Translations under genes and position numbers: made by a program
In this document: one piece after another, positions 41,101-52,809 of the stretch
How positions within the stretch are numbered: the stretch's first letter is position 1
How the letters are laid out: every line of letters begins with the position of its first letter
Assembly: GCA_004802725.1 (NCBI GenBank)
Contig: SGPM01000027.1
Span: 62,001 to 126,000 of the forward strand
DNA length: 64,000 nucleotides
Origin: Antrodiella citrinella
Lineage: Eukaryota; Basidiomycota; Agaricomycetes; Polyporales; Steccherinaceae
Reading direction: 5' to 3'
The notes under the pieces: generated by a model
Database searches by the model: none
Told to the model about the DNA's origin: nothing
Seen by the model: the letters and a program-made list of their open reading frames with translations, nothing else

Positions 41101-42388
41101 ACGATACCTTTCATTTTCCGAAGTCGTTCCAAGTCCTCCGGATTTCGAGCCCATTCCTTCCAACGGCGAGATCATTAATTGTACGAGTAGAAATCATGAG
41201 AAAAATACTGCATACCTCGACAAACATCGGGACACAGAAAACGATATCGCTGTTTGTAGCAGAAGCAGATTGAATCACAGACTCAGCCGCTATAGAGGTT
41301 GCCGGACTGCGAGGTTTAAAATTCGTGATTGTCAACCCGCTAGAGGCCTTTAATGACTGTCAAGCAGCACAAAATGAATAAGTCCGAAAGATGGACTTAC
41401 AGCCCATGCGATCACTGACATGCCCATGCCATGGAACATGGGGATCGAATGTGTTGACAATCGTAGGCCAGTCTTATCCATTACTCCGAAGACTGCGACG
41501 ATGGTGAGAAGGTGCTTCGTACTTATATTAGAAGATATAAACATACAGGGTGCCAAGCAGAGAACGAGAAGCCGGTACTGAGTAAACATTAGTGGCTTGG
41601 GGAATGCGGTTGAACCTTATTTAAATTAACTAGTCAGCGATACAATGCGAAATTTATTTGGGCACACTGACCTGATGTATGCGTGAGCATGGCAGGACTG
41701 TCCATATTAAATTGAACCGGAGGTAAGAATATGAACTCAGATTCCGGTTCTGTTGGATACAAAGTCTCAAAACTGGGCATCGTCGAGCATGTCGGTGGTG
41801 TTAAGCTAGATTCCTGCAGCGATTTCAGAGCGGCCTCTGCGAGGTCTCCTGACGACTTCTCTGGTCCCACCAGTACATGTACAGCGCCGGTCTTGCTGAG
41901 CAGATGAGTAACAGCAGCAGCGGAGTTGCGGGGTGAGATGAAGAACACGCCGTAACCAAGTCTAGCGACACCCATGAGTACCGTGTAATAGGTGATGAAA
42001 TCTGTGGCCAATTTACGAATCCGGTGAGTAAACGTATTCCAGACGTCACTGAGAGGGGCACACCTGAAGCAGCCAGGATAGCGACAATTGGCACCGAAGC
42101 GCCATCTCTACGAACGGTTTTCTGAATAACTCGACCGGCCCTATGAAACGCTAGAACAGCCTTCGCCCACTTGATAGTCGTAATAGAACCGTCATCCTCC
42201 TCAAATTGGAACAACGGGTGGTCCGGCGAGTTCTCCAGGTGCCAATCGTGGATCTCTGGCACCGTCAGAGACCCGTCTAGAGGAGGTATCCGAAAAGTGA
42301 GAGACGTAAGGCATTGAGTCTTAGGAACTGGAGGTATTGGGAGTGTCTTGTAATTGTTTGGGTCGAACATCACTTGGATCGAGGCCAT
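38108..42388 (-). CDS. NRPS-like adenylate-forming reductase (A-T-R)
   Basis: Multidomain enzyme that adenylates a carboxylic acid, loads it on a phosphopantetheine arm and releases it reductively as aldehyde or alcohol. Start ATG 42388 (MASIQVMFDPNNYKTLPIPP). Adenylation domain: AVLAFHRAGRVIQ, GYGVFFISPRNSAAAVTHLL, A3 motif THTSGSTAFPKPL (Ala where Gly is usual), SIPMFHGMGMSV, LFGGGPMSQQVG, YWQIVDRVDNQIIHSTGEK. Carrier domain: GCDSLQATWIRNSL, with the Ser codon split by an intron (near 39756), and YQHPTIDKLAEVVF. Thioester-reductase domain: ILLTGSTGGLGASLLAKLVE (GxxGxxG), LILLEADIS, catalytic Tyr/Lys in NGYSESKWVCERLL, then VVVRAGQVAGSPSGAW, with stop at 38108-38110. Roughly 1,100 residues and many 50-60 bp introns. 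No condensation domain. The substrate, aryl or amino acid, cannot be read from sequence. Confidence 0.9.
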
Positions 42389-43548
42389 GCAGAGAAGGAA
42401 GAAGTAGGCTCTTTAGATAAGGTTACAATTTCCGCCCTCCTTCGCTATATATAAGACAGACTTCGACGTCGTAAGCCGCGAACACGAAAGAATCAGAACT
42501 CGAATGGCATCCGGACTTGAACGAGACTGATTGGAATCTGAGAACGATGCCTGCGTAGTCGGGCCGATCGTTTACGCCGTGAACGCCAGGTCAAAATATC
42601 TCGTGGATCAGCGCGTCAGCATCGCAGGCATGTTCTCCATGTCTTTCCGTACGAGTCTGTGAGAAACGGCACGAGTTGAGAAGCATGTCCCTGCAGGCCA
42701 ATCATCGTTGAGAATATGTGGTTATCTGATTTGCAGCGCGTCAAAGAGAAAAGTGTACTCAATAATAAATATCACCAAAGCTCTCGTCATCGTTGTGGTG
42801 CAACCGTTCAAACTTCGAGGTGACAAGGGAATACATGCGCGATACAATCGCAGGCCATCTTTGTCCTACTTATGCCACGTCTTGACTGTTGACCTGCAAC
42901 TGTTAGGTACGTACATTACAATGTCCAGATGAGTCGCAGACTCCGGAAGAAGCTTCTGAACACCAACAGGATCAGAAACCTTCGGTCAAGATTCAAGTGA
43001 TGTGCACAAAAAGCTTACTTGCGATTTCTCCTACCGAGACCCAAGCATGTCGAAACCCAAAGACGGCAGACATTGTCAAGAAAGTCTATTCTTGAGTACT
43101 CTTGAGGCTTGAGGGTGGTGCCAGTGGGTCTCAGCAATGATAAGACGTGATAGTTTAGATGATGTCTGTGAAGAACGTCGACGAAGAATATTAGCAAAAT
43201 TGAAAAGTCGTCGTCGCACTGATCGCATATGGCTATAGACGCCCACAGTACAATCAGGCACGCCAAGGACTCAGAGGTGTGAAGGATCTGTCCAAGATCT
43301 GTCATGAAGAGAATCACGACCTGTACACCTGTTTAACTTCAATATATTTTCCTGGCCCATTAAGTATTGAAGAAACCAGAACAGATACAGACAAAGGAGC
43401 AAGAAGCTCATTACACTGGACGGTACATAGATGCCTCGCACTGGCATACACAAAGATAAAAATACATTTCAGACAGACATTCGCGTCAAAATAGGGGAAT
43501 CTTTCCGCAGTGTAGGCATGTGTTACTGTTTGTTTGAATAGATGGACC
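42389..43548. other. Intergenic, promoter of the NRPS-like gene
   Basis: About 1.16 kb between the NRPS-like gene and the cluster transcription factor, both on the minus strand. Apart from a TATA element at 42446 I recognise nothing. Confidence 0.5.
42446..42453 (-). promoter_or_regulatory. Probable TATA box of the NRPS-like gene
   Basis: TATATATA lies about 58 bp upstream of the ATG at 42388. Assigned from sequence and distance only. Confidence 0.45.
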
Positions 43549-46500
43549 TCACGGAGACACCATATCAACGGGATTGCTCCCCACCTCCATGTTCGAACCC
43601 GCGATCGACGCGTAGAAATCCGAAGACGACTGGTTGTCCCCCACAAGAGTAGCATTGAGTGAGGGCGACATCAAGAGTGCCGAAACGTCCACACTGCCAT
43701 CTTGGAACATAGCCAGCAAGTCAGCATTCCCGCTGAGGGGCCCTTCGGACTGTAAGAGATCGTTCCCGGTATCCATGAACGACGTCGAGGTCGACCGCGT
43801 CGGCTGCCGTCCGTTCCTGAAGAACGCAAGCTGGCTGTGAGTTTGACGTGGGGATAAGGAAGATGAAGTGAATGAAGGTTGTGAGACTTGAGGACCCGCG
43901 CCGCCTGATAAGTCTAGATAGGTGTCCGCAGGAGAGAATCCTTCTGGGCTCCCATGATTGGGCGGCGGGCTTTCGTTGGACCCTGTTGAGTGCGTGACAG
44001 ACGGGGCTTTTTTGCGCACCGGCCTGATCCAAGGAGGTCTGCTGCGTCCGCTGATGATATCCTGGGAGTTGGATTCCAAAGGAATCTTAGTGACTAGAAG
44101 TGAATTGAAATCAATCATGGCCGTAGGGCAGAGAGTATGGTGAGAGAAACGTACTTCGACAGAACTCCTCCATCAGGTCACCTGAGCGCAGACCGCAGAC
44201 GTAGCGCCCGCTGAATCGCCGAAGAAGACTTACACAGGAACGCAGAGCATCCAGAGCAGGAGAAATCAGTGGCCGAAGCTGTTCGGAGTGACAGTTCAGC
44301 AGTACGGCCACGAGTGTTCGGCCAGCAGCTGTGAGTTGGTGGATAACATGGACGCCGACTGCAATGATGATCAGTAATCTGTCAAGTACAGCGAAGAACA
44401 AAGCGGGAGAACATACAGTAGGTCATCAGGCCTTTTGCAGCAATGTGCAAATGCGACGAAACAATCTGCATCGCACACGAGTGCGCCAGCCTCATCGCCT
44501 CACATTCCGCCTCACCCTGGTCCTCAATACTCGTCTGCCGATACGACTTCTCCGCCACCAACTCTGAGAACCTATGGCGGTAGATCAACATCCGCACAAA
44601 CTGCTCGGCGCAGTGCAGACGCTCCGCTTGCGTTACCCGCAGCACATCTTCGCTGGCCATGGTCTCCACCGAGTGTGCCCACTGGCTCGGAATCGCTCGC
44701 ACAATTTCGTCCAACAAAGCTTCTTCCTCCAACAGCTCCTTGTGTCGCCGGAATCCGGTGAGGATGGACGTGGCACGCGTAAGGAACGGCGATCCGTCTC
44801 CAAAGTTCCGCGACGGTGGGACGTCCAGGATAGACTCCAGTACGATGAAGATGCGCACACAGCTAATGAAAGATCCCATCCGACTCTCGACCTCCGAGGG
44901 TTGCGGTCCAAGGCCGTCTGGTGTGATGTACTCGTCATCTACCAGCGCAGGCTCGCCCACGTCGCAATCCCGCAGTCTGATCATCGGTGGCCGTCCGAAA
45001 TGCACACACGCCTGTTTGTCCCATATGTACACACACCAAAACGTCCGCTTCCGCACTTCATTTTCCACGGCGTCGAACACGTCGTACGCGTCCGCTGAAC
45101 GCTGCAGACCAGAGTCGATCGACAGTGTGATCGCCTCTGAGATCAGTGCAAACGCTTTCGAGAGCTTCCCCAGGCCCACTGCGTAGACACCCGCGATGAG
45201 TACTGACTGTACGGTGTAGAGTGTCGGACGGTCCGCGGTTGGCATCGCCCTAAGGCGTCCGAACAGCTCGAACCATACCGTTCCTGCGGTATTACCGTCA
45301 GCAGGGTCGGCGCGGACGCGCGGATCATCGATGTGCCGCGACGAGAGGCAGCAGATCGCAACGATGAACGCAGCAAATCCAGGTTCCCCCCATTTGTGAG
45401 GATTCCCGTAGTCCTGAATGTACATCAACAACGCTGTTTGACTGAAGAAGCGCTGCACTCACTGTGAGGAAGGACGGAACATGCAGGAACGGCATTAGGT
45501 AGTACGACGTCGACAGGTAGCATTGCACGAGACTGTCCATGAGATCAGGTGCAATTACAGAAGTCACCAACTTCCAGATGACCTCGGGATTGTTGTTCGT
45601 ACGCCGGGCCGTGCGGTCAGGAAACCAATCGTTCACGTGCGGCGACTGAGGTGCGGGTGAGGACCAATTCTGAGCAGGAACATCGGGTTCCTGCTTGGTA
45701 ACAACCCGATGCCGCTCTACCAGAAGGTCCAGCAATGGCAGACCAGATGTTTCACCCTGCCATCGAGTGTACCCCTCGTCGTCAAAGTACAAGTAAGAGG
45801 CCGAAAGAGACATGCGAGAAACGTCGTCCGCCAGCTGATCAGGCGAGAGTGTGAAGTTAACGCTGGGGCTAGGACCAGCGTTTGGGCTCGGTTGCCGTGA
45901 CATGGATTTTGTTGGCGTGAAGAACGTAGATGGATTCATGAGAGGATACGCAGTCAGTGAGGGCGGTGGAACACCAGATGGGAATGAGTGGTTTGATGAT
46001 GCGAAAGAGGCGTGCGGGTTGGAGGACGGATCCACTGGCGACGATGGTACTTGTGGGTTGCCCAGAACACCACCCGCTGCAAATACTGCTGGTGGAATAG
46101 CTTGGATCAACGTCTCCAGATGGTGCATGCGGTCCTCTAAGGTTGAGGTACGCCTGTACATAGGTTGTCATAAGCAAGCGAATCAAAGTCAAAGTCCGAA
46201 CACTATCCGAGAGAATGAATGGGACAATTGAATGGTGCGGAAGATACGAGACAAAATCCCATATGCTATGAACTGTCGCGCACAGTTCGACATGACTGCA
46301 TTCCAAATGCGAGTCTCACGAAAGACACGTAGCGAGTATTCAGCGGTGGCACAGAATGAGAAAATGTGAGGCAGCGTAACGAGGCCCCAGGCATGTCAGA
46401 CCTGCTCCCTACTTGGACGACCCACCTATACCAGGAGCTCGGGAGCCCGAGATCCCAGAGCTAGCGTGTCGTATGTCACTTTTGAAACCCGTCAAGGAAT

Positions 46501-47148
46501 GGAGGGACTGGCTGCGACACAGTAGAGCTCCCAGTTGTGGCTCCCGTTAGATCCGAACAGAGCGGTGCGCGTTCTCTCGTCCCACTCATGACGTATAGCA
46601 CACCATGACTAGATCTAGCGACCTACAGCGACGATAGAGTCGTCTGTAAAGTTACAGTCTGGTGTAGTCGAAGAGATTCCTCGCGCGTGCGTACGCGGAG
46701 AAGCGATGCGGGGTAAACTGGGGAAGCCACGCGAGGTATAGAGGAACAACAACAAGAATACCGAAGGACCACAACGAAAGCAACAAGAGCGATAGACTTA
46801 CTTGGATTTGTGAGGATGAGTCCTCTTTCCAGGCTCCTCGAAAGTGCATGCTGAACTCGAGTTGAGGCAAGATTGGCACGGGTGGCCTTCATCGCATTTA
46901 ATGCGGCGACGTCTAGGAAGAGACGTTAACTCAAGGAAGAGCGCGGTGTCTATGTCCGCAGACGGCTCACCGACAGCGGTCGCATGCCCTGCGCGAAGTA
47001 TAAGTGGCGAGTTTGAGAAGAAATCTGGCCATCGGACGCACCTGCTTAATTTGAATCTTCGATCTTTGAGCACCGATGAAGTTGCACTGCTCGACAGCGC
47101 TGGTGTGCCGGTGTCTGCAGACTGCTGCTGCTGCTCTTCAGACGACAT
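43549..47148 (-). CDS. Zn2Cys6 fungal-specific transcription factor
   Basis: Zinc-cluster regulator with a fungal_trans middle domain, a plausible pathway regulator of the adjoining genes. Start ATG 47148 ([14 protein letters not shown]). The zinc cluster is C-X2-C-X6-C-X5-C-X2-C-X6-C, assembled from three exons; the first two Cys (ACDRC) lie on an 18-nt microexon at 46971-46988. [19 protein letters not shown] gives a leucine-rich dimerisation helix. The middle homology region includes [78 protein letters not shown] and [12 protein letters not shown]. The C-terminal Ser/Pro-rich tail ends NPVDMVSP at 43549. The intron 46801-46154 is 648 bp, far longer than the local norm of 50-60 bp. It lies between the NRPS-like and P450 genes on the same strand. 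Confidence 0.9.
46971..46988 (-). other. 18-nt microexon in the zinc-cluster regulator
   Basis: Flanked by AG (46990-46989) and GT (46970-46969) on the minus strand. Splicing AG + 18 nt + A completes SRACDRCRRRRIKC. Without it the protein lacks the first two zinc ligands. Confidence 0.75.
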
Positions 47149-48002
47149 GGTTTCTGCAGTACATTCAGAAAAATGAGGAGAAGAATGAGGAATATAAGGA
47201 GGGGAGGGTTTAAGGAGAGGACGTACATTGAATATCGGCCACTGCTGTGGGAAACGCCCGTCGGTCGCCTCGGAAACTACGGCTCACCGCAATACACAGT
47301 CTTTTCTGCAAACTAGGGATCCCTTTGGAATTCAAACACGAAAAGGTCTTCCGAGACTTTGAGAAACAATGTTGATGGTGTAGAGCCAAGCTACAACATA
47401 ACAAAATGAAGATACTTTGGAATCTTTGGATGACTAATATTCAATATTGGGCGTCTGGTGACGCCCGGACCGGACCGACTGCACTCCATCAGCTTCTCCG
47501 AGTGCCACCGAAGTCAGCGGGCTGCTCCGAGATCCCGACGCTCTCGGCGGCGGCATTTTCGCCAACGACCTAACTCGTTGTATCGTTATGGGAATGCTAG
47601 CCCTTTTCCGTTCCCCGCCTCTGAGGCACCGCTATGACCAAGTTGTAGGGGTTGTGTTCGAGATTCGCCAGAATGAGCTCCTTGTCATGCGGTTCACGCG
47701 TCTTCGGCACTGAAAGTTGAATCGACAGCGAGCCTGACTCTCGAACCCTGTGAGTCACCAATCGAATAGCTAGCAAGTTTCTGTTCGACATTGTGATTTT
47801 TCTTGCATCTGACACCGATCGTACATAGGCATGAAGTGACACGAACGGTGCGAGGCAGTATTGCAGAAGCATCATGTATGTATGAGGTAGATAATGAGAG
47901 GGAAAATTTTGGATAAAAGCAGGAAACGTAGATAACGAGCGTAGATCTGAATCCGGAGTAAGAAAAGAGTCCACAAAGAAACCTATATTTACCGTAACTG
48001 AA
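47149..48002. other. Intergenic, no gene recognised
   Basis: About 850 bp between the P450 3' end and the transcription factor start. A reading frame continues past the P450 stop in the unspliced frame but has no P450 motif there. Confidence 0.45.
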
Positions 48003-50103
48003 CTACCTGCCAACTTCCTCGAGGTCCTGTTGCAGAACTTGCAACGCTTGGGTGGACCGAACCTTGAAATCAGCCTTAAACGGTAGAGGAGCACTACAGT
48101 GTTGGAAAAGATGAATATTAAAGATGACGAGACAGACGAGCTAGGGACTGACGTGATCGATCCATTCGTGTAATTCTCCGGGGGTGTAATCTCTTCGCCA
48201 TTCGCGTCGCGCACTTTCACAATGTCGAAGACTGCGAGGATGTTGACAAAGACAGTAAATACTAGTTCGATAGCCATGATCTTTCCTGGGCATTCCCTGG
48301 AAGACAACCATGAGGATAAGCTACAAGCCCATGTTCGACAATGCGTACTACAACACGTACCTTCGTCCGAATCCAAAGGCGATCCCCAAAGGATCAATCT
48401 CCTTAGTTAGCTGAACGTCCAACCATCTTTCAGGCTTGAAAGACATGGGTTCAGGGAAGGCTTCGTCATTGTGGAGCATGGCCCTAGTGGGGGGAACGCT
48501 TAAGCACGTTGCAAAGTTCAACACAAGGGAGGGCGGGAACGCACCAAAAGTTGATCATGATAAACGAGCCCTCCGGGAGGAAGTACCCTTCATACACATC
48601 ATCCTTCGTCGAGGTTCTCGGGACTTCATATTACAAAGTAGTTAGACGGGATCTGAAAATTATTGACATGACTAGCCACTGACCTACGGGGACCGGAGGG
48701 TGCCACCTAAGAGCTTCTTTCATGATCGCCTCAATGTAAGGCAAATTCGGGCGGTCGGCGTATGTAGGAAGCCGCTCGGTGCCCACCACTCTATCGATCT
48801 CTTCGTGCGCAAGTTTTTGAACTTCAGGATGAAGTAACATTGCGAGGATGAAAGTTTCTGAAGCCGAGACAGTCTGAACAAAGACGCCTCGTAATCAGCC
48901 GGCGGATTATCTACGAAAAAGAATGCCGACACATACCGTATCAGCGCCACCTGAAACCATCTGCATGGCAGACTTCGCTATCACATGCCGCTTGTACGCC
49001 TCCTTGCTTTCGAGAGCTTTTGAAACGACTGAGGGAACAGCAGTGCCGTTCGCCTAATGAAAAGCTCGTCTGTCAATCATTTCGCCACTTCGGAGATACA
49101 ATGGTACATACCACGCTCTTCAACACATATTGGAACGTCTCTTCAGTGTACGTGTCACCTTGAGTTTTCCAGGCGAGAGCCGTCTTCTGGAACCCGGCTC
49201 CGGGAACCCAGCTGGGGATGTAAGCCACTAGTAGACAAAGTAGGTGAATATCTCAAACAATCGAAACATGAAATGGACGTACTGAATGGCAGCCAGTTCA
49301 CTAGGAAATCCGAGATTGCAGAAGCTTTTGCGTAGTTGTGGACCAATATATCAGCGCCGAGAATGAAAGGATCCTTCTTCTCTGTCGTCTTGTACCCGTA
49401 CACGATTTCCAGCATAATCCCGATGGGCAAACTATGACGTTATGAGTCAAACGAGAACAGGTACAGGGAAAACGAATCGAAGACTAACTCGCGAATATGG
49501 TCCAAGAACTGTTCTGGAGCATGCAGTATGTGGCCGAGGAAAGTCACAATGTGCGCACGTAATTGGGGACGGTACTTGTCCAGTTCACGGGGTCCGATAC
49601 CTGACGCGACAAGCTTTCTTGCTTGGCGCAAATGCGTCACATTGGTCTCGAAGAGAATCCCTTCATTGAAACCACACCTATCCCAACGATAGTAGAACAC
49701 AGCTTTAATACGATTTCACCGAGAGCGAGTGAAAAATGTAACGTACAAGTCGAGCATCTTCATCGGATTTCGCTGCGAGTATACCGAAGACCTAACCTCG
49801 CACAACTCCGCTGCGGCTGCGACGGTATTGACAGCATAGATATTCGTCGATAGAACTCTCAGGGTGATAACCGGTCCTGTAGGGATCAGGGGTCAGGACC
49901 AAAATACATACGCCACACCAAGACGTACCGTATTTCAATGAGAACTGTCTTATCCCCTCCCAAGGCGCCTCCTCTGGCAAGATGTTGCCAATGATGGGAA
50001 TTTGGGGCGGCCCTGGAGGTGCAGGTCCTCGAGCGGCCTTTCGTCGAACATAGACCAGAGCGGTGACCAGCAGAGAGATCAGCGCTACAAGACGTGCGTC
50101 CAT
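48003..50103 (-). CDS. Cytochrome P450 monooxygenase
   Basis: ER-membrane haem-thiolate monooxygenase, a probable tailoring enzyme of the neighbouring pathway; related in style to basidiomycete CYP64/O-methylsterigmatocystin-oxidoreductase-like P450s. Start ATG 50103. N-terminal anchor: MDARLVALISLLVTALVYV, then the Pro-rich hinge RGPAPPGPPQIPIIGNILP. Internal parts include ELDKYRPQLRAHIVTFLGHI, YGYKTTEKKDPFI, the I-helix SGGADTVSASETFILAMLLHP, LPTYADRPNLPYIEAIMKEALRWHPPVPV (ExxR = EALR) and the haem-binding FGFGRRECPGKIMAIEL with the ligand Cys. The C-terminus, after the intron following NGSIT, reads APLPFKADFKVRSTQ, with stop at 48005-48003. About ten short introns; one splits the haem motif between R and R-E-C. 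Divergent from the DUF6534 gene. A decayed copy of its 5' end lies near 58.95 kb. Confidence 0.9.
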
Positions 50104-51227
50104 GGCTGTGAGTCTTGTCAGTCTGACTTGCAAACTGTATGAACGAGAGCGTTCAAGTTGTGGATACCGCCTTGAAATCTTTGGAGCTTGATGTACGCTC
50201 TCGAGTGGGGGGACTTGGAAGATTGTCAAGTTACAGCCGAGTTACAGCTGCCCTCACAGGTTCAGTCAAACGAATGATACATAAGCGCTTACGCCGGTTG
50301 ACCCGGGCACGGCGCGCAAATGGAAATAAATTCGAATACCTTTTGGCCTCCGGGGTTACCATATAAGGCAAACCCGAAGCAACTTTGGGGAATACGAAAA
50401 GTAGACTACAACTGATTGAAACGTCGATGGCCGAACTCAGCAGTGTAGTTCTGAGACCTATCTGAGACTACTACTTTCAAGACTCCAAGTATCCACATAT
50501 ACCTGACTTGGCCAGCTGACCATTTGAAGGGACTCTCAGGGGTGCTGAAAGACATCTTAGACAAAATGAGTTCGGACGCAGTACATACGTCGAGTACCAT
50601 ACGTGCCATAACAATCCCAAGCATCTCAACTCGGACATTGCAAGTGACACGAAGAACCCGACCGCGAAACGGCCCAGGGATAACGGGGCGTCGCCCAAAG
50701 AAAGCACCCTTGGAGAATATTATTTAGGGCCTGTTCGAATGCTCCAACTCGGTCTGCGTTGAAGTCAAGTCGAAGTCGAACTACCCGCCAAATTGGTGTG
50801 AGAGTCTAATAGTAAGGACGTCTAAGTTCGCTTCAAACATCGAGTTCACCATCATTGTTCAACTTTATGAGGCCCGGCCGCCCTGGTGAGCGGTGAGCGC
50901 TATGAGCGGTACGTAAGATAAAGTTATATCCGACGGCAACTGGATCCCCGTCGTCCTTCGTTTGGTCTTCCCGCTTAACTTCTCGTTGCTGGGCAACAGG
51001 CGGCAACGGGCTTAGACGTATAATATTAATAAAAGCACGCGCCAACCACACGCGGTGACACAGCGGGCCATTGGCGACTCGACCCTGGAACTCAAAAGAC
51101 TTCGGAAAATCTTCAAAATGAAGCGACAGAGTATATAACAAGTACTCCTCATGAATCAGGGTCTTGAACGCCACCCCCTGCTTGTCCGAGTCCGCCACCT
51201 CGCCGGGCTCTGCCATTGTCTTGTGTG
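50104..51227. other. Divergent promoter region between P450 and DUF6534 genes
   Basis: About 1.1 kb between head-to-head genes. A 127-codon frame (50833-51216, -) starts 11 bp from the DUF6534 ATG but has no recognisable motif and is not called. No clear TATA box close to either start. Confidence 0.45.
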
Positions 51228-52809
51228 ATGGCCACGCCAGCTGATGTGATCCCTGGTCTCATACTTGTGTAAGTCATCGTACACTCTCAAAGTTCGTTGT
51301 AAAAGCTCATCTCGTTGTATCAACTTGTGTGTGCAGGACGGGTCCAGTGGTGTGTACACGACCCAGCTCTTGAAAGAGATATGTTATCTAACATTGCAGC
51401 CCACCACCACAGCTCTTCGCGCATCTCTTCAATTGGGGGCTTTTCGGCGTCCTCAGCGTTCAAGTGTGTGAGTGGCACGATTCGGCTCGCACAACGTTCA
51501 ATCTCTGACTGTTCGCGTAGATTTATACTACATCGCGTTTCCTTCGGATCATCGAGGGCTCAAATGCGTTGTCGCTGCCATCTTCCTCCTCGAAGTGACC
51601 CAAACTGTTTTGCTGACACACGATGCTTTCCGGGTGTATGCGAGTGGATGGGGGAATGCGATAGAGCTGAACTCCATTGGACTATACTGGCTTAACATCC
51701 CCGTGCTATCTGGCTTCAGTGAGTAACTTTTCGTCTTCGCGATCGCTTCTCGCCACCAACTTGCAATTATAGTTAGCGCATTGACCCAACTTTTCTACGC
51801 CTGGAGAATTCGTATTCTGAGTCGGTCCTACTATGCGGCCGGCGCGATCTGTACGGTACGCAAAGTTCCTATCTGCTTTCGTACTTGGACGCTGATCGTT
51901 CCTGCTGCTCAGGTCGCCATCGTGCAAGGAGTTATTGAGATATACGATGGTGTTATCTGTCTCCAGGCAGGTAGTCTTTCCAAATGTAAGTTCATATCTA
52001 GCTAAATCTGCGCTAGTGTTGATGATTGTGTTGTCTCGGACGTTATAGTGCCTCAGTCCGAGGCGTCCAAGGTGTTCGTTGTGAGTCCTCTATCTTATTT
52101 TCTTGGCCGTTGTTCGGGATTCCTAATGTATCCTAGGTCTGGCTGGCGATGAGCTGTGCCTGTGATGTCATGATCACCGGTAGTATGTTCTTCTACCTCC
52201 AGCGAGCCAAGAAAGCGATCCTTGTCAAGAAGACGAGCAACCTGCTCACGCGTCTTATCGCTCTCACCGTCGAGACTGGCCTGCTCTCTTGCACTGTGCA
52301 ACTCACCGCCCTCATCTGTTTCGTGGTCGCGGATCAGACACTGCTATACACGGCGCCTGTCTCAGTGACCAGTAAACTGTATTCGAACAGTCTGCTCACT
52401 GTTCGCGTTTTTCATGTTGTTGCATTTGGGTTCATCTTGACTGACGCAGGACTGTATGACAGGTACTAAACTCCCGCATCCAGATCATGAACAGTCGCAA
52501 CGAAGACGTCGGCGATAACGTCCACGCTTTCTCCGTCACTTCCGCCACGCTTCCGCAGACACAGCTCCGGTTCAAGAGCTCGCGACGTGAATCAAATGAC
52601 GGGATCTTGGTCGAGATGTCACGCATCTCCGATACTCAGCCAGAGATGGACTTAGATTTAAAAAATCTAAATGACACTTCAAAGGTGCGCCGTCCTTAAG
52701 TGCATTTTGCACGTACCTTTCAGCTGACTTAATTGGCTACCAGGCTGCGCATATTGCAGACGATGACTACGTCGACCACCAAAGTCGTTACTCGCACCAT
52801 GTCGTGTAA
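51228..52809 (+). CDS. DUF6534 multi-pass membrane protein
   Basis: Member of the Agaricomycete DUF6534 family, seven-helix membrane proteins of unknown function. Start ATG 51228 (MATPADVIPGLILV). Splicing through two introns gives TGPVVPPPQLFAHLFNWGLFGVLSVQ (the LFNWGLFGVLSVQV block is characteristic). Then DLYYIAFPSDHRGLKCVV, IFLLEVTQTVLLTHDAF, IGLYWLNIPVLSGFSALTQLFYAWRI, AIVQGVIEIYDGV, WLAMSCACDVMITGSMFFYL, and the DUF6534 core LLTRLIALTVETGLLSCTV to TSKLYSNSLLT. The hydrophilic tail has GILVEMSRISD and ends YVDHQSRYSHHVV; stop at 52807-52809. Divergent from the P450. Decayed relatives lie at 53.45-54.0 and 59.1 kb. Role in the cluster, if any, is unknown. Confidence 0.82.

Noticed and set aside
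47597..48002. C-terminal extension of the P450
   Set aside because: The open frame there is unspliced intron and UTR. The spliced P450 ends at 48003 with a family-typical C-terminus.
50833..51216. 127-codon ATG frame on the minus strand next to the DUF6534 start
   Set aside because: No recognisable motif. It starts 11 bp from the divergent DUF6534 ATG and lies in its likely promoter. Chance openness is the simpler reading.
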